A program made the position numbers and the translations under genes. Below, piece after piece: positions 43,402 through 55,700 of a stretch of 64,000 bases of DNA (position 1 is the stretch's first letter; every line of letters starts with the position of its first letter). Below the pieces are notes generated by a model. It saw only the letters and a program-made list of their open reading frames with translations, was not told where the DNA came from and searched no databases. The DNA comes from Pyrrhosoma nymphula (Eukaryota; Arthropoda; Insecta; Odonata; Coenagrionidae). Where the stretch lies: the NCBI GenBank assembly GCA_963573305.1, contig OY754328.1, forward strand, positions 45,003,822 to 45,067,821, in the 5' to 3' direction.

Positions 43402-44716
43402 GCCCCACACAGGACATTGACATCCCTGGGACATCTGTGGGATATCTTGTCGGGACACTGTCATCATCTCCCTTGGATATTCGGTACCCATGTCCCACGT
43501 GTCGATCAAAATGTGAAATCCCTGGGATATCCTGGGTTATAGTCAATGCTAGACTGAGAATTGAGATTACAGATCAAACTATCAAAAGTTCTATCTTTTA
43601 CATGTAATTTACATACTTGCAGCTACGGCTACCGATGAATATGTGACTGTTGAATTAAGAAATATCCTCATTGACCTCCGAGAGTTCTCACGAAGAGTAA
43701 AGAACTGAGAATGAAACTGAAATGCGTTTATTAGCATGAAAAGACCAGTTAAGCCATTAGACTCAGAACGTAGCTTCCTGACAACACCACCACACATCCG
43801 CCGAATGCCATAAGGCGACAGAAATAAAATATCACAAAACCACAGACGTATCTGAATCACTGGATCAAGCCACACTTTGCAATTAACACTTTGGTTAAGA
43901 ATTACGAACGCACTACTGGAAACTACACAATTTTATCATGTTCCCAATTTGTTCAATTTTATTGGACGCTCCAAAGGCAAAATCACATTGATGCGTGCAC
44001 AGTACTCCTTGAGGAAACAGAACGCCAAAGATCACCCATCGTTGCGTAGGTGCAATGAAAATCAAGTTTTATTAATCGTCACTATGGATGGTGATTACTA
44101 TTTCCTTGCGAAGTTCCTGAAGATAAAAATCTCATGTTAAATATTTTGCCGTCAACTTGCTATTTTAAGTTCCAACGAGTATGTTAAGTTCTTACGTTTT
44201 TCTTTCAATGGTAGAAGACGAATAGTCCGGAAATATGCCAACACCTCAACCATTAGCTTATCTTTCCTCCTAATATCACGCTTTATAAACTCGCTGACAT
44301 AAATCGAAACACGTACCGGTAACACTGCACATGTAAGAATGTGCCTCTGTATGTAAGACGCCATTTTCAAAACCGATTAATCGCTCGCAAGAAAAATCAA
44401 TCTCACTGGTCGAAGGCAATACCGCGAACAAAAAAATCATTGCTCGTGGTGATGAAATATCTCCGAGACGCCCATGGGACATATTCAGGATATAAGGAGT
44501 ATGATGCAAATTTTCAGTAGATATCAACTATAGGTTAATTTCTGAGGCGATCCACGCATGAAAAGGATAAAAATACCTCAGAACGTAAAAAATTGTATTT
44601 AAAATACGAAAATTCCGACGGGATATCTCAGGGATGTCTTAGAGATATCCCGGACATCAACGGGGTATTTGAGATCAAAATGGGATATCCCAGGGACGTC
44701 GTGTGCTGTATGGGGC
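43402..44716. mobile_element. 1.3-kb inverted-repeat element inside gypsy
   Basis: Ends GCCCCACACAGGACATTGAC and, in reverse, GCCCCATACAGCACACGACG, each followed by GTCCCTGGGATAT-type repeats that recur several times near both ends (GGGATATCCCAGGGAC). Gypsy sequence lies on both sides. No transposase found, and no target duplication seen. Confidence 0.72.
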
Positions 44717-45262
44717 GTCGTCATCGAAGAAGAGGGTTATGCGAGGGGTCGAGGAATAAAGGCGAAAATCAGTAGCACGACCTACTTTTAGTGCAAATGA
44801 ACACTGGAGATAGTACTGTAAACATTGACCAGCTGAGGAAGTATAAGACTGGGCGGAGCAGGGTGAGGTCAGAGAGCAGCTGATAAGTCAAGAACTACTG
44901 ATGTGGGGTACTGTACCATGCAGGGTCTCAGCTCCAGAATCATCCAAGGATCCTCAATCCCCCTCTTCTGGTAGTAAAAAACAGAGTACATAGTACAGGC
45001 TTCCCCTCCCAAATCCCGAAGGTGGAATGTAGAAGGTCTCACAGAGTAATAGCATCCCCCATTCGCTTGAACTTGTAACGTAACTTGTGCGTTATTTTAT
45101 TGTTTGTATCACGGCTAAATTTCGGTACACATGATATTTATTAAATTCATTTGGACCAGGTGGATAATTTGATGAAATGTACATTTCCGCTCTCAGAGAG
45201 TGATGGTGAGGAGACAGCTTGGACTCGAATGGATCATTAAACAAAATAAGTCGGGGAGGAGA

Positions 45263-45985
45263 TGTTGTGCATGCATTTATTATAAATTTAGTTGATTATT
45301 CGTTTGTGTTTCTTTATTATGAATGTAGTTGTATATTTGTTTGTGTTTCTTTAACCATGGTTTTTATTTGTTTAAATTGTTGTTGTTCCGCCATTGCTGT
45401 ATTCAAAAATGTACATTTTAAATTCGTCGATAGTGCTCTTATTACATCGCCGGACATAAAACCTTCTAACTGTGTTAAGAATTAGGTACTAAGGAGTAAA
45501 CAAGCTTCAGTGAAACTTTAGGGCTGATAATTACAATGAATAAGTTAACTAAACTACCTTAACATGGATCTGTAATTATTTAGACATAGGCTCTACAACA
45601 GCTAAGCTAAGCAAAGAATATTACTAAATGATAAATTTGGCGCCACCTCCACTTAAATTTCTCTCGCCATATTTATAAAACTCACTCATTTAATAATTTT
45701 ACAACTTTGGGTTGATGTGTGCTAGGCGCACATGTAAAGGAAGTTTTTTCCGAAGAACACAGGAAAATGGACAGAAATGGATACCATGTGTAACTTTTGA
45801 AATTTACTTTAATGTTTGTTTTGATTTTGTTTTAATTTGGTGTACTTTTGTTCACATGTTTTCATTTATTTTAGTGTGGAAATGTTTTATTCATTGTTGG
45901 AACGTTTTTCTTGTTGTTGACTGAAAAAGGGAGTTGGATTGAGGTCATGAAAGAGACTGGGAGCCGGGAGAGCTGTTCTGTAACA
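45263..45985 (+). repeat. Candidate 3' LTR of the gypsy relic
   Basis: A purine tract AGTCGGGGAGGAGA directly precedes TGTTGTGCATGC at 45263. The candidate end is TCTGTAACA at 45985. PPT-TG...CA order is as expected for gypsy; with no second LTR in the window this cannot be confirmed. Confidence 0.55.
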
Positions 45986-48900
45986 AACAGAAGCATTACT
46001 ATCTAGTAAAAAAAAATTGGAAACGTATACGTATTGTTTTGACAAGTAGACACAGCCCGACGTGCCATGTGAATGTGCAAGAAGGTGGGTGAACGAAATA
46101 CTCTTTATGATAGGTTAATGAAGGGGTTTTCTGTTATTCAATTCATATATCGTACGTGGTTAACATTATTATTTGACGGAAAGAACCATTAGTTGCTTCC
46201 TAACTAGCCGTTATTTCCCACAGTACGAAATAAAAAAAAGTAAATACCGCGTTTGTTTACATTTGGTTGATAGGGATTATCTGATTCCATGCATCCAGTA
46301 CGACAGTGGCGCCGCGGTTGGCAGCTTCAAAAAGGGTATCATGCCGAAGTTAGGAGTCGATGTTATCCTTCAGTATCCATGGCCTTTAATTATAAAAAAA
46401 GATCGCCGATGGTTAAACCATTGACGGTTGATGATCGATGTTTTCTCACCATCGATAGTTTAGCTTCGATGGCCCATCAATACCGATGGCAAGAACCTTA
46501 TAAGAGGACGTTTATCTCCTACTTCGATCGTGTTATCAACGGCCGCGAAAGAAATCAAGTTCCAACTAGAGGGGCTGCAATCGCGTGGTAGGCCAAGAAT
46601 TTATAGTCTTAAAATGATTGTGTTAAATGGCTGTTGCGGGGTGAGTTTGAGTGGAAGGAGGGAAGAAACTGTGTAGGAGAGGTGTGTATATCCTAGAGAA
46701 GCAACTGCTCGATCGCTGCGCCACGTACAGTGGAAAAGAGGAAACGGCATTTTTTCACAAGATGGCGGAGAGGAAAAATCGCACTTCTCAGGTTTAAAAG
46801 TTTCCCATTCCTAGAGTAAATGATGCATTGTTGTGTTGAAAGTATTTTACAAATGCGCAAGGTTTGCATAATAAGTGAGGTGAATTTGGTTCCGATATCT
46901 CTGTTAAAAGTGGGTGAAATTACGAAAACGCTGGCGGGACGAAAGCTCATATTTACCGAGGCCTACCTCGCAACACCAGCGCCTTAACTGGCGACCCGTA
47001 ATTTGAGCAAATGACGATCGGAAGCGCACCAAGATTTCCGTCCTCATTGTAAGGTTCATGACCGATGGTTTCCTTTCGATGCTCATCCATATTAGGCGAC
47101 ACTATGCGGCTTCCTCTTGTCATTTGTTTCTTCTGTTCATTCTATCGTCTCCCATTTGTGGGAATATACCATGTGACCCTCAGCTTCGAGAAACCTAGGA
47201 AAATTGGTACTTACCCAAACGACTGGAATGGTGCCCGACTTGCATATATATATTGATAGAATCGCCTGAGAAGGTTCCGTCGGAAGAATCCTTGTCTGTC
47301 AGTGGGCGAGGAATCACAACCAATCTGTACGAAATACAAAATGACAATACTGGGACTATCCGTTACTCACTCCCTGTTCAAACCCCTTTTCTACCCTTCC
47401 CTCCCCACTTCCCCAAAGGACAGCACTTTGTGCACACTATATGTATAAGTCCCGGAAGAATTTTTTATGAATGTCCTTTCGTTTTATTTTCACATGCCTC
47501 TGTGTTTTAGAACTATATTAATTTTGGTGAACACAAATATAAATAGACAACTACATACAATGTAATATAGCAGACGGAAGACCACTTATAAATTAATAAA
47601 TGTATAAGACAGACGAGACAATATTAGGATTATCTACTTTATTATATTTACACAAACTGATACAGAAGACATTCTCACAACTTTTACTCGTCAATGATTT
47701 TCCGGTGAAAATAAAGGTGAGGGAAACCTAATGAGACATATGGGTAATAAACTCTTGAGGTAGAAACAACTCCAAATTGAAGATCGTGTTCTTTTATTTT
47801 TTTCAGGCAAACCTCTTTCAAATAGAGAGAGAGAGAACGTTCACTGGGCGTTCCTCGCGGTGAGTCGTGTTCCCTCTCTCTCTCTCTCTCTTTCGTTCTC
47901 TCTCTCTCACACACACACGCACACTTTCACGGATCCACACACAAACACAGTTAGCCTACAAAGGAAGGCATGAATTCATGCGTCGAACCATTCAAAAATG
48001 TCCACAGTGATATTTGTATATAATTCGAAATAAAAAAAGAATCACAACATGATGGTGATGAATTATATTTTAATTTCATCAGACTATATAAACTGCGATT
48101 CTCAAAGCTAGTTAGCGACATAAAAAATTGGAACTTTTTTGAGATAAAGAGCTATTACACCACATAAGGAGTTACACTCAACACAACTTTTCTCCTCTTC
48201 TATTTTAAAGTACAATGAATGTATGAGTTTTGTATTATTTATGGTTATGGAAATTCTCACGAAAGTTTTTGAATCCCCGCAAAATTTTCGATTTATTTAT
48301 CCAAGGAAATATTTTTAAAGACAAAAACTTTTTGTTTAGTTCAAACTAATCTCCATCTGGTTCACACTGATCGGTGCTCACCGACTATCCAACCAACATA
48401 AGTTTCCGCCATCGCCGTAAACGATGCCCTTGCAAGGATGTGACCGTACACTTCTCTAGATTCGTGCTTTATTAACTAAAACACCAGGGAAAGAAGAGAT
48501 AGAAGAGATAATTTTTATACAACGAGAAATGACGCACACACACACACTCTGGTAACACGCTTTTATAGTCCAAATGCACGGCGGTTCGAGTGAAGAGGAA
48601 GTTTTTCAGGCCACGAGCAGGAGAGAGCGGTGCATCCAGCCTCCTTTCCACGACGAGGCCACTCGCCTCATGATGAGGCGCTCACTGGCCGGAAGGATGG
48701 GTGGCCGACAAGCGCGCACTATATTATAATCCCGCGTCCCCCCCAGGGGGAGGGGGTCAAGGGGGGGAGGAGGTCAAGGGAGGGGGGTCAAAAGGGTACG
48801 CTGACAGAGCGCGCGCACTTGTCATCCAGTCCACCGAGTGCCCACGTCAGAAGGCCTCGAGTCCTGACGGAGAGAGAATTGAGGCCATCATTTGGAGAGG

Positions 48901-49679
48901 GCCCTCCGTTTGGTTGCGAATTGATGAACCTGTCATGTAGGCGTCCACCATAATGGTATTCCCCATTTAGCCATTATGGCAGAATACGGGCACGATTCGT
49001 TCTTTCAGCGATAACATTGTTTTACGAGCTCCTCGACTTCAATGGCTAGGTAAAAAATTTAACGCTTTTTTTGGCTTTGCATAAAAAATAAATGAAATCA
49101 CAACCTCTCTTTAAATGTTTATTATATTATTTTGCTTTTCTTAAAGAATGGCAGAGGACAGAAAAACAAATGTGTGAATGATGTGCCCTTTTCCTCACTA
49201 ATGGACATTTTTTAATTCTAACCCAATAATTGTTGCACCCAAAAGCAGAACAACACACAATCTGTAAATAAATTACTTGAGATACATATTTTCAATTATT
49301 AAGCAGCTATTCAGCTGGAAAGTGACGCATTATTTCCTTTTAACTTTTTGCTGCATAAAACCAACAATAACATACAGCAGCATGGCAATTATGCTCACTT
49401 AGTAGATATTCGGCAAAGCAGCGAAAGGCCATTCTTATGAGTGCGACACGGCTAAATTGTTTTAGGAGCTGGCTTTCGCGTATCGTTGCCCTGGTGATAT
49501 TGCAACAAGGTTTCCCGGCTTTCATACTCTGCGTCGTTTCAGGATTTTCTTGAAGACGTTTATAATGCATTGCGGCACTCGTCTTCATGTCAATTCTGAA
49601 GTGAACTTGTTCAATAGACTTCAGACTTTAGTTGGCGATGAAAGCTGCGATGCATTCGAAACGTGTCTGCGAGAAAATC
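45986..49679. other. Long stretch without recognised genes
   Basis: Contains GA/CT microsatellites at 47826-47840 and 47870-47910, a CA run at 48536-48548, and a G/C-rich, CpG-rich block at 48600-48900 with a TATATTATAA string at about 48720. No coding region or element boundary recognised. Confidence 0.45.
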
Positions 49680-50510
49680 GAGGCGCGGTGGCAGAAGCCT
49701 TTACTGTAGCGGTGTCATAGCCCGTGTCCACGCTTGCTACAATTTGGGAAGTTAATCGAGGAAACGGCGGGGATAACCAATATGGCGGACGGTGGTTTCA
49801 TGTTTGTGACGTCATGCCCTCTCCTTCGTCAATGATGGTTCAGTCGACCGACCGACTGCGAGCCCGTCACATGGAAAAGAGACCGCTCCGGACAGAGCCT
49901 TCGACGCGTCGCCCTTTTCTCTCTCTCTCTCTGAAGCACATCCGCGCATGCGCGTTACTTCGCACGCGATTTGTAAACGGAACCACACTCACGCGAGATC
50001 ACGAAGAACGAATCAACACATACGCACGCACGCATTCTATCACACACACACACTCTCTCACGCAAACGCAGAAAGAGTCCTCGAGTTCGGCGACGGCGAC
50101 ATATCTCGGTGCACACAATGTCCCACGCCGCCGCGCTGCATTCGTCCTCTTGGGTTTCTCGTTTGTTTCTCTCTCCGATCGCTGGAATGTGGAGAAAGTG
50201 AGAGGACAGAGCAGAGCATCGAGAGTGTCCGCCATTTGCAGCCGCGCCTTCACCAATTGATTGACGGCTTCGTTTGCCGCCATTCACCCTCGAGGGCGCT
50301 CCACAACCACTGCTCTCTTGAGACTCGGATAGCCCCACGCACCTCTACCACCCAACCACCCCCGCTGCACCAACTCCGTCGAGCGGTGCACGCCGCAGCA
50401 GAGGAGATCCTGGGAGAGCGGGGGAGACGGCGTGGTGCCTATAGGGGTGGTGCGGGGCAAGGGGGAAGGTAATGGGGATGGGATTTGGGGGAGTAGCTTT
50501 TGGGAGAATT
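49680..50510. promoter_or_regulatory. CpG-rich block, possible promoter/5' region
   Basis: Clear shift to high G+C with many CpG dinucleotides compared with flanks, plus CACACA/CTCTCT stretches. Overlapping long frames on both strands are compositional rather than coding. A CpG-rich island in an otherwise AT-rich arthropod region is compatible with a promoter, but no initiator or first exon could be fixed. Confidence 0.35.
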
Positions 50511-52024
50511 TGGGGAGGGTAAATGTGGGCGGAATGGAGAGCTCTGGCGATCGACTCCTCTTCTGCCAATTGGGGGGGGGGGGGATTTCGGTAAAAAATG
50601 AATAGTTTAAGGACGATAATCCCATGAATTGTATCTTAACACTAATGCCACATTGTTTTCACATTTTAGGGGCAATTACGAGTCTGCAAATAGTGGTGGA
50701 TTTCGGCTTTTTCAATTACGGTTTTTTTCAAGACTGGTAAGGTTAAATATCGCACCTCAACATCAAGTGCGACAAAAGGGTTTCATTACCGAGCCGAGGT
50801 TCGTGACCTCTGAGTTGCCAGGACGGTGCGGAAGTATCCTAACTACTTTCATCACTATGACATTCGAATTCGGAGGTTTCAGATTTGAAGACCAAACATA
50901 TGTATGACTCATTTCCGTATTGCGCTAAATTTTGAGTAAAAAATCAGTACATTTTGTCCGTGTTGCAATGTGTGTGACAGCAGTGGTGGTGGGTGGGAGG
51001 GAGCAGGAGAGGGGTGGGGGGGTCTAACGACTCGCACTCTTCAACTAGCGTCTCTTTCGCTCAATGGAATGGGACCATCTCCTATGCACTCAATGTCTTG
51101 GCGTTAAATGTATTAAGGTGAAGACAGTGAGAGAATTTACTTGATATCATTGAGACAGGACCAAAAGGGTTACACTTCGTATTATAATTATTATTCCACG
51201 CTTTATAATGATAACTGGAAACTTTGTGATTCAACATACCTTAATTTGGAACACAAATCCACATATCTTTATTTGGTTCCAAATAAAGATATGTGGAAAC
51301 ACAAAGTTACCAGTTATCTTTGTCATGTTCCACAAATTCCACAAATTTACGCCTGAAAGCACCATTTCAACGCTTCGTTTGAGTGATCTCGATCGGTTTC
51401 GACGCTTTAGGCACGCGTCACAATGAATTAGACCACAAAGAAGTTTACGGCAATGGCAAGACTTAGAGGAAAGCGTGCTGAAACGGAAAAAAAGATTCCC
51501 GGGAACAGAGAGAGAGGTAACTGCAAAGAGAGAGTTTGAATGTGACGTCGAATGGAGGCGTTTTTCGTCGAATGGGGGTGGTGGGGGGGAGGCGGAGGGG
51601 GGGGGGGGCAAGCCCCTTTGGTGGCCGGGCGGGCGATCGAACACGCGAGTGTGTGGCCGGGGGGTGGGGAAAGAGGGGAGGGGGGGGGGTGAGGTAATGG
51701 GAGTGGAAGGAAGGAAGGAAGGGGTCGGGTCGAGATGTGAGGATCTCTTACGCGTTGTGCATGGCGAAGAGAAGATCCCTTTTTCTACAATTCGGCACTA
51801 GTTTTTATTGAACGGTGGATTTCGGCGACCATAGAGAGGCAACTTCGAGATGCAACTTCGACCTTTAGCTCGTCAAAGTGACCTCTCTAATAATGAGCGA
51901 ATCGAACGATCGATAAAAGAGTCGCGAGTGATTATACAAATAAAAAAGGTTCTTCTCTTTATCATTTTTAAAGCCGTTACATTGCACAAAATATCCATCG
52001 CCTGATTCCGTTCCCCGTCGCAGG
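50511..52024. other. Unassigned; hairpin and G-run block
   Basis: Holds the hairpin at 51210-51318 (separate entry) and, at 51570-51700, dense G-runs of 4-11 bases. Open frames across the G-runs are low-complexity artefacts. Confidence 0.5.
51210..51318. repeat. Two-tier hairpin
   Basis: Inner arms 51258-51276 and 51279-51297 are a perfect 19-bp inverted pair (TCCACATATCTTTATTTGG) with a 2-base loop. Outer arms GATAACTGGAAACTTTGTG (51210-51228) and CACAAAGTTACCAGTTATC (51300-51318) pair with one mismatch, leaving a one-sided bulge of about 29 bases. Confidence 0.9.
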
Positions 52025-52616
52025 TTAGGTCGGCGGTTGTGGCGCGCCAACAGTCTCCCCGTAGGATGAAGAGGATGAAGATGATGAAGATGAAGAAGAG
52101 GATGAAGAGGAGGAGACGGGAGGTGGATGGGGGAAGGTGGGCGCGGAGGGGGGCGAGGAGGAGGGGGGGCGGGGGCGGTCGGGAGGGGGCATGAGGGCAA
52201 AGGGCGAACCGCTGCACTGCTGCTGCTGCTGCTGCTGGGGGTGGTGCATGTGGTGCAGGTGCTGGTGGTAGAAGTGGTGGAGTGGGGGGAAGGGGGCGGG
52301 GTCTTCGTCTTCTTCGTCCTCTTCCTCGTCGCCGACCACCTCGTTGTGGTGCTGGAGCGGGTGCTGGTGGTGCAGCTGGTGGTATCCGGCGATGGTGGCT
52401 GTCGATGGGGCCATCAGGTGTTGAGGGGCACTCAGGGAGGTGTGGGGCGGTGGAGGATGGTGCGGGGGGCCTCCGTAGGCGGCTGCGGCGGCGGCGGCGG
52501 CCAGGCTTACGTCTGGTACTGGAGCATGGGTGCCGACAAGTTTGGGTGATGGTGGGACGTGTTCATGCGCAGCGCCGATAAGCTCTTGTTGTACCACTCG
52601 TCCTCCGGACTCATCC
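52025..52616 (-). CDS. Candidate exon of a low-complexity developmental-type protein
   Basis: Two overlapping readings. Frame A: acceptor-like CGGACAG at 52617, then MSPEDEWYNKSLSALRMN, a His-rich bit and LSAPMLQYQT, ending at donor GTAAGC (52510) or at the stop TAA. Frame B (52597-52025): poly-Ala (LAAAAAAAAYGG), His/Pro-rich, acidic (GDEEEDEEDEDP), poly-Gln and a run of about 18 Ser. Ala/His/Gln/Ser tracts are typical of arthropod transcription factors. The SLSALRMN block is faintly like the OAR motif of paired-class homeoproteins. A one-base indel would fuse A into B. I do not recognise the gene. Confidence 0.35.
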
Positions 52617-52654
52617 CTGTCCGTCCACCGTGAAAAGGAAGAGAGAGAAAGGTG

Positions 52655-52709
52655 TTTAGAATAAATAAATCAATAAATAAATAAATAAATATATATATAT
52701 ATATGTATA

Positions 52710-52755
<46 letters not shown>

Positions 52756-52765
52756 ATATATAAAT
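52655..52765. repeat. (AATA)n and (TA)n microsatellite
   Basis: AATAAATAAATA repeats grade into an almost pure TA tract with occasional TGTA, ending near 52762. Confidence 0.97.
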
Positions 52766-55700
52766 GCAATGTATAGGTTTTCACTCACTACTCTCGCAAG
52801 AGAACACAAATGACGGTAATTAGACCCCAATTTGAATCGGATGCCAATTTTATATTGTCAATTCTCCGTGATTTTCCTTGAGTATGTGCCGACGTTTGAA
52901 TATTTATTTGATATTTCATTATTTATTTTTTATTTGTCATCGCAAAAGTGTGATCAATGGCCAATGCTTTGCCTTAATTAATCAGACCAGGTGGATTCAT
53001 CACCCACATCCTTTAATATAGTTTAGGGAGCATTCAGGGTACTTGATAATGGTTTCAGAGGTTCTAATCTTTAATAGATGCCGAACTGTGGGTAGAAAAA
53101 AGACCTTGTACATCTAAGGCTCTTACGTGTACCACAATTTAATTGGACGAATATAAAGAAAAAAATGACCTTACGTAATAAATAAATAATGATACCAGCA
53201 AAAGAGGAAAATACATATACCAAAGAGGGTGGTATTCGCCATGACAAACGATCATTTAAGGAGCCTAGAAGCCAAGAGGTACAAGTTACAAAAAGGAAGT
53301 TTTGAGTTCTTCGTGTTTTAAGTTCAACTTGTTGTTGTTGTTCAGTGTGTTTCTTGAAGTAGATGAAATTTATTCTATCTTGATCTCTGCACCCATCACA
53401 GTCATTCACTTATACCCCTTGGCCACAGCAATTTAACATAATTTAGGAACACATTTCTGCACTTAGATCTAAAAAACTAAAAAGTCACTTGTACTCCTTG
53501 GCTTACAGGCTCCTCATTAGGCTTGTCGGGGATTCGAACCTAGATCTCCCTATAGCCTGTCAGGTGTGTTAACAATTGGGAGATCCAGGTTCGAGTCAAA
53601 TGATTTACAACATGGCGATTTTCACCGTCTTTAGTGCATATCTTTGCACCCGTGTACGTGACTGCGTACCACATCATTTATGAAATTGTAATGTAAAAAT
53701 GATTGTAAAAATTGGAAAGAGGAAAATCTTTATAACTTCCGGGAGTGAAAATCATGAAATGGACATTGGAGGGACTACAATGTGATAGATACTTGCTCAG
53801 ATAATTCGTGTTATTGGAGAACATTACGGGGAAAAAGTTGAAAAAAATCATTCAGTTAAGATATTATCTTTTTTTGTCATCGCACGGAAATTAATTTCCT
53901 CGAGAGCTGATTCTCCAAAGTGCCACGCTTCCTGCCTTCCATGATCCGCCCCAAGAGCGTTCATTATTATCCAATAGTCCACTTCTCTTAAATCGCCGAT
54001 TACTTCTCGCTGCGCGCCTTTCCCACCGGATGGGAGGGACGAGCCATGATTGGCGGAAACAGTTTGGGACTCCTTGGAACCCGGAAAGGCCCGGAGGAAG
54101 ATTGGTCGCGGAGGAGATGGTGGCTTGCACAGCCTCTCCTGCACAGCCAAGTGTGTCTCTTTGAACGAGAGGAAACAGGCACTCTCCCCTGAAATCACGG
54201 CAAGGATAATCACAGTTAATATTATGCTGAAAATGCTGTAAGTATTGAATTGAACGCAGCGTTAGTAAGAAGTATATTAGCCATCACCTGAGCCATCATC
54301 TGCCACGACATTGATCAAATATTAAAAACAATAGATAGTCCGCTCTTATGATTATAGTGTTAATGTATACGCCGACAGACACTGATTATTCATTTCTACG
54401 GGCGGGCGGGATAAATAGACAAAAGACGTTAATGAGTATGAGTTAAGTACTCAATTCATCCCATAGTTGGTAATAAAATAATAAAGGTAGAACAAAAAGG
54501 ATTAATATGAATAAGGAAGGGAGATGAAGAAGAAAATTTCGGGCTTGGTGACTGGTTCTTCAAAAGGACAAGAGATGAAGTATCCGGTGCTTTCCCGGCG
54601 TATTTTCTGGATGAAGTCTTCTCGCGTTCCCAACAGGGTGAGAGATTTCATAATTTCCGAAGTTTCAATGTCCAACGCGTTCCTCGCCATCATCAACCTC
54701 TGACGATGAGGAGCGGGTCGAAACGTCAGACTCTATGGAATATCTCTCCTATTTGGGGACCCGAGAAGACTTCATCCAGTTGAAAAGGTCAACTTCCAAT
54801 CGTTCTTTCAGTAAACGGCACGACATTTAGTCGAGACTGCTTTAGATCAGCCGCGAGCAGATGTTGCAACTCTTTTAATTTGAAATTCCTCACTCAAGTG
54901 CACAAGCAGGAACTCCTGGACACTCCACTCAAAGAGCAAATTCGTCAATTGTTCTGCGACGCTCTTTTTCAAAATCACTTCACGAGTTCTTACCATGTTT
55001 TCCTCCGTTAAGAAAGTCGATGATCGCCATTAGCGAGGTTGGTCTTCAAGTGACTCATCACCATTTTCGAGGGTGGAAAATCACTTGTAAATTCGTGTTT
55101 CCTCATAGTAGTGTGTTTCCTTCCTTTTTAGCTGTTTATACCCTTACAACTGTTTCCGTCGCCTGATTCCGACACAGAAAACTGAATTTCAAAGCCACGC
55201 GTTGTACCCTTTGTTTAAATCATCGTAAAAATCACCGAACAGGTGATGGGGGCTTCAAGAAAAAGTTCGCAACGTGGTTGTACGACTTCACTTTAATTCA
55301 AAAGTCGGCGCACTGATGTGTGAGGGGGAGTTCGTTCGATATCTCGATCGTTTTCAGAGCCACATATATATATCGAATCGAGCGACCCTGGCATGAGTGT
55401 TCCCGCGACCGATACCTAGCGACGGTAGCCCGTTCTACAAGGTCCTCTTTATGATCATTCCGGTTTTTGGGTCCGGGATTGTATTCTCGGCATTTACTAA
55501 AGTATAAACCTTATCATCTTAAATGCCAAGAGAGGAAGACGCATTGCAATGAGTGTGGAGTTAAATTATTCGGTACTGAGGTAGCTATATACTTCAATTT
55601 GATGATGGACGAGATCTGGCTTGGATCTCACATAAAACATGGAGACTCAAATTCGACAGAAGTGAAACAGCTGAGGGGAAAAATGGCGCATAGGCAAGAA

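Larger units (their letters stand above)
40701..45985 (+). mobile_element. Ty3/gypsy retrotransposon relic, interrupted twice
   Basis: Order on plus: gag (40715-41200), protease (41265-41516), RT (41640-42118 and 42680-43130), RNase H (43135-43330), integrase tail (near 44810: VNIDQLRKYK) and a candidate 3' LTR (45263-45985). Two inverted-repeat elements, 42119-42674 and 43402-44716, interrupt it. No 5' LTR found. Many stops and frameshifts. Confidence 0.83.

Noticed and set aside
49948..50472. Long overlapping ORFs on both strands in the CpG-rich block
   Set aside because: Arg/Thr/His-rich or Ser/Pro-rich shadows of G+C-rich and CA/CT-repeat sequence, open in several frames at once; compositional.
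51475..52217. Gly/Arg-rich and Pro-rich ORFs of more than 100 codons
   Set aside because: Produced by G-runs and the CAG/TCC repeats; opposite-strand shadows of the 52.0-52.6 kb candidate exon.
53848..54213. 121-codon minus ORF as an exon
   Set aside because: Opened in three overlapping frames, no domain, and no pair of convincing splice sites with phase continuity to anything nearby.
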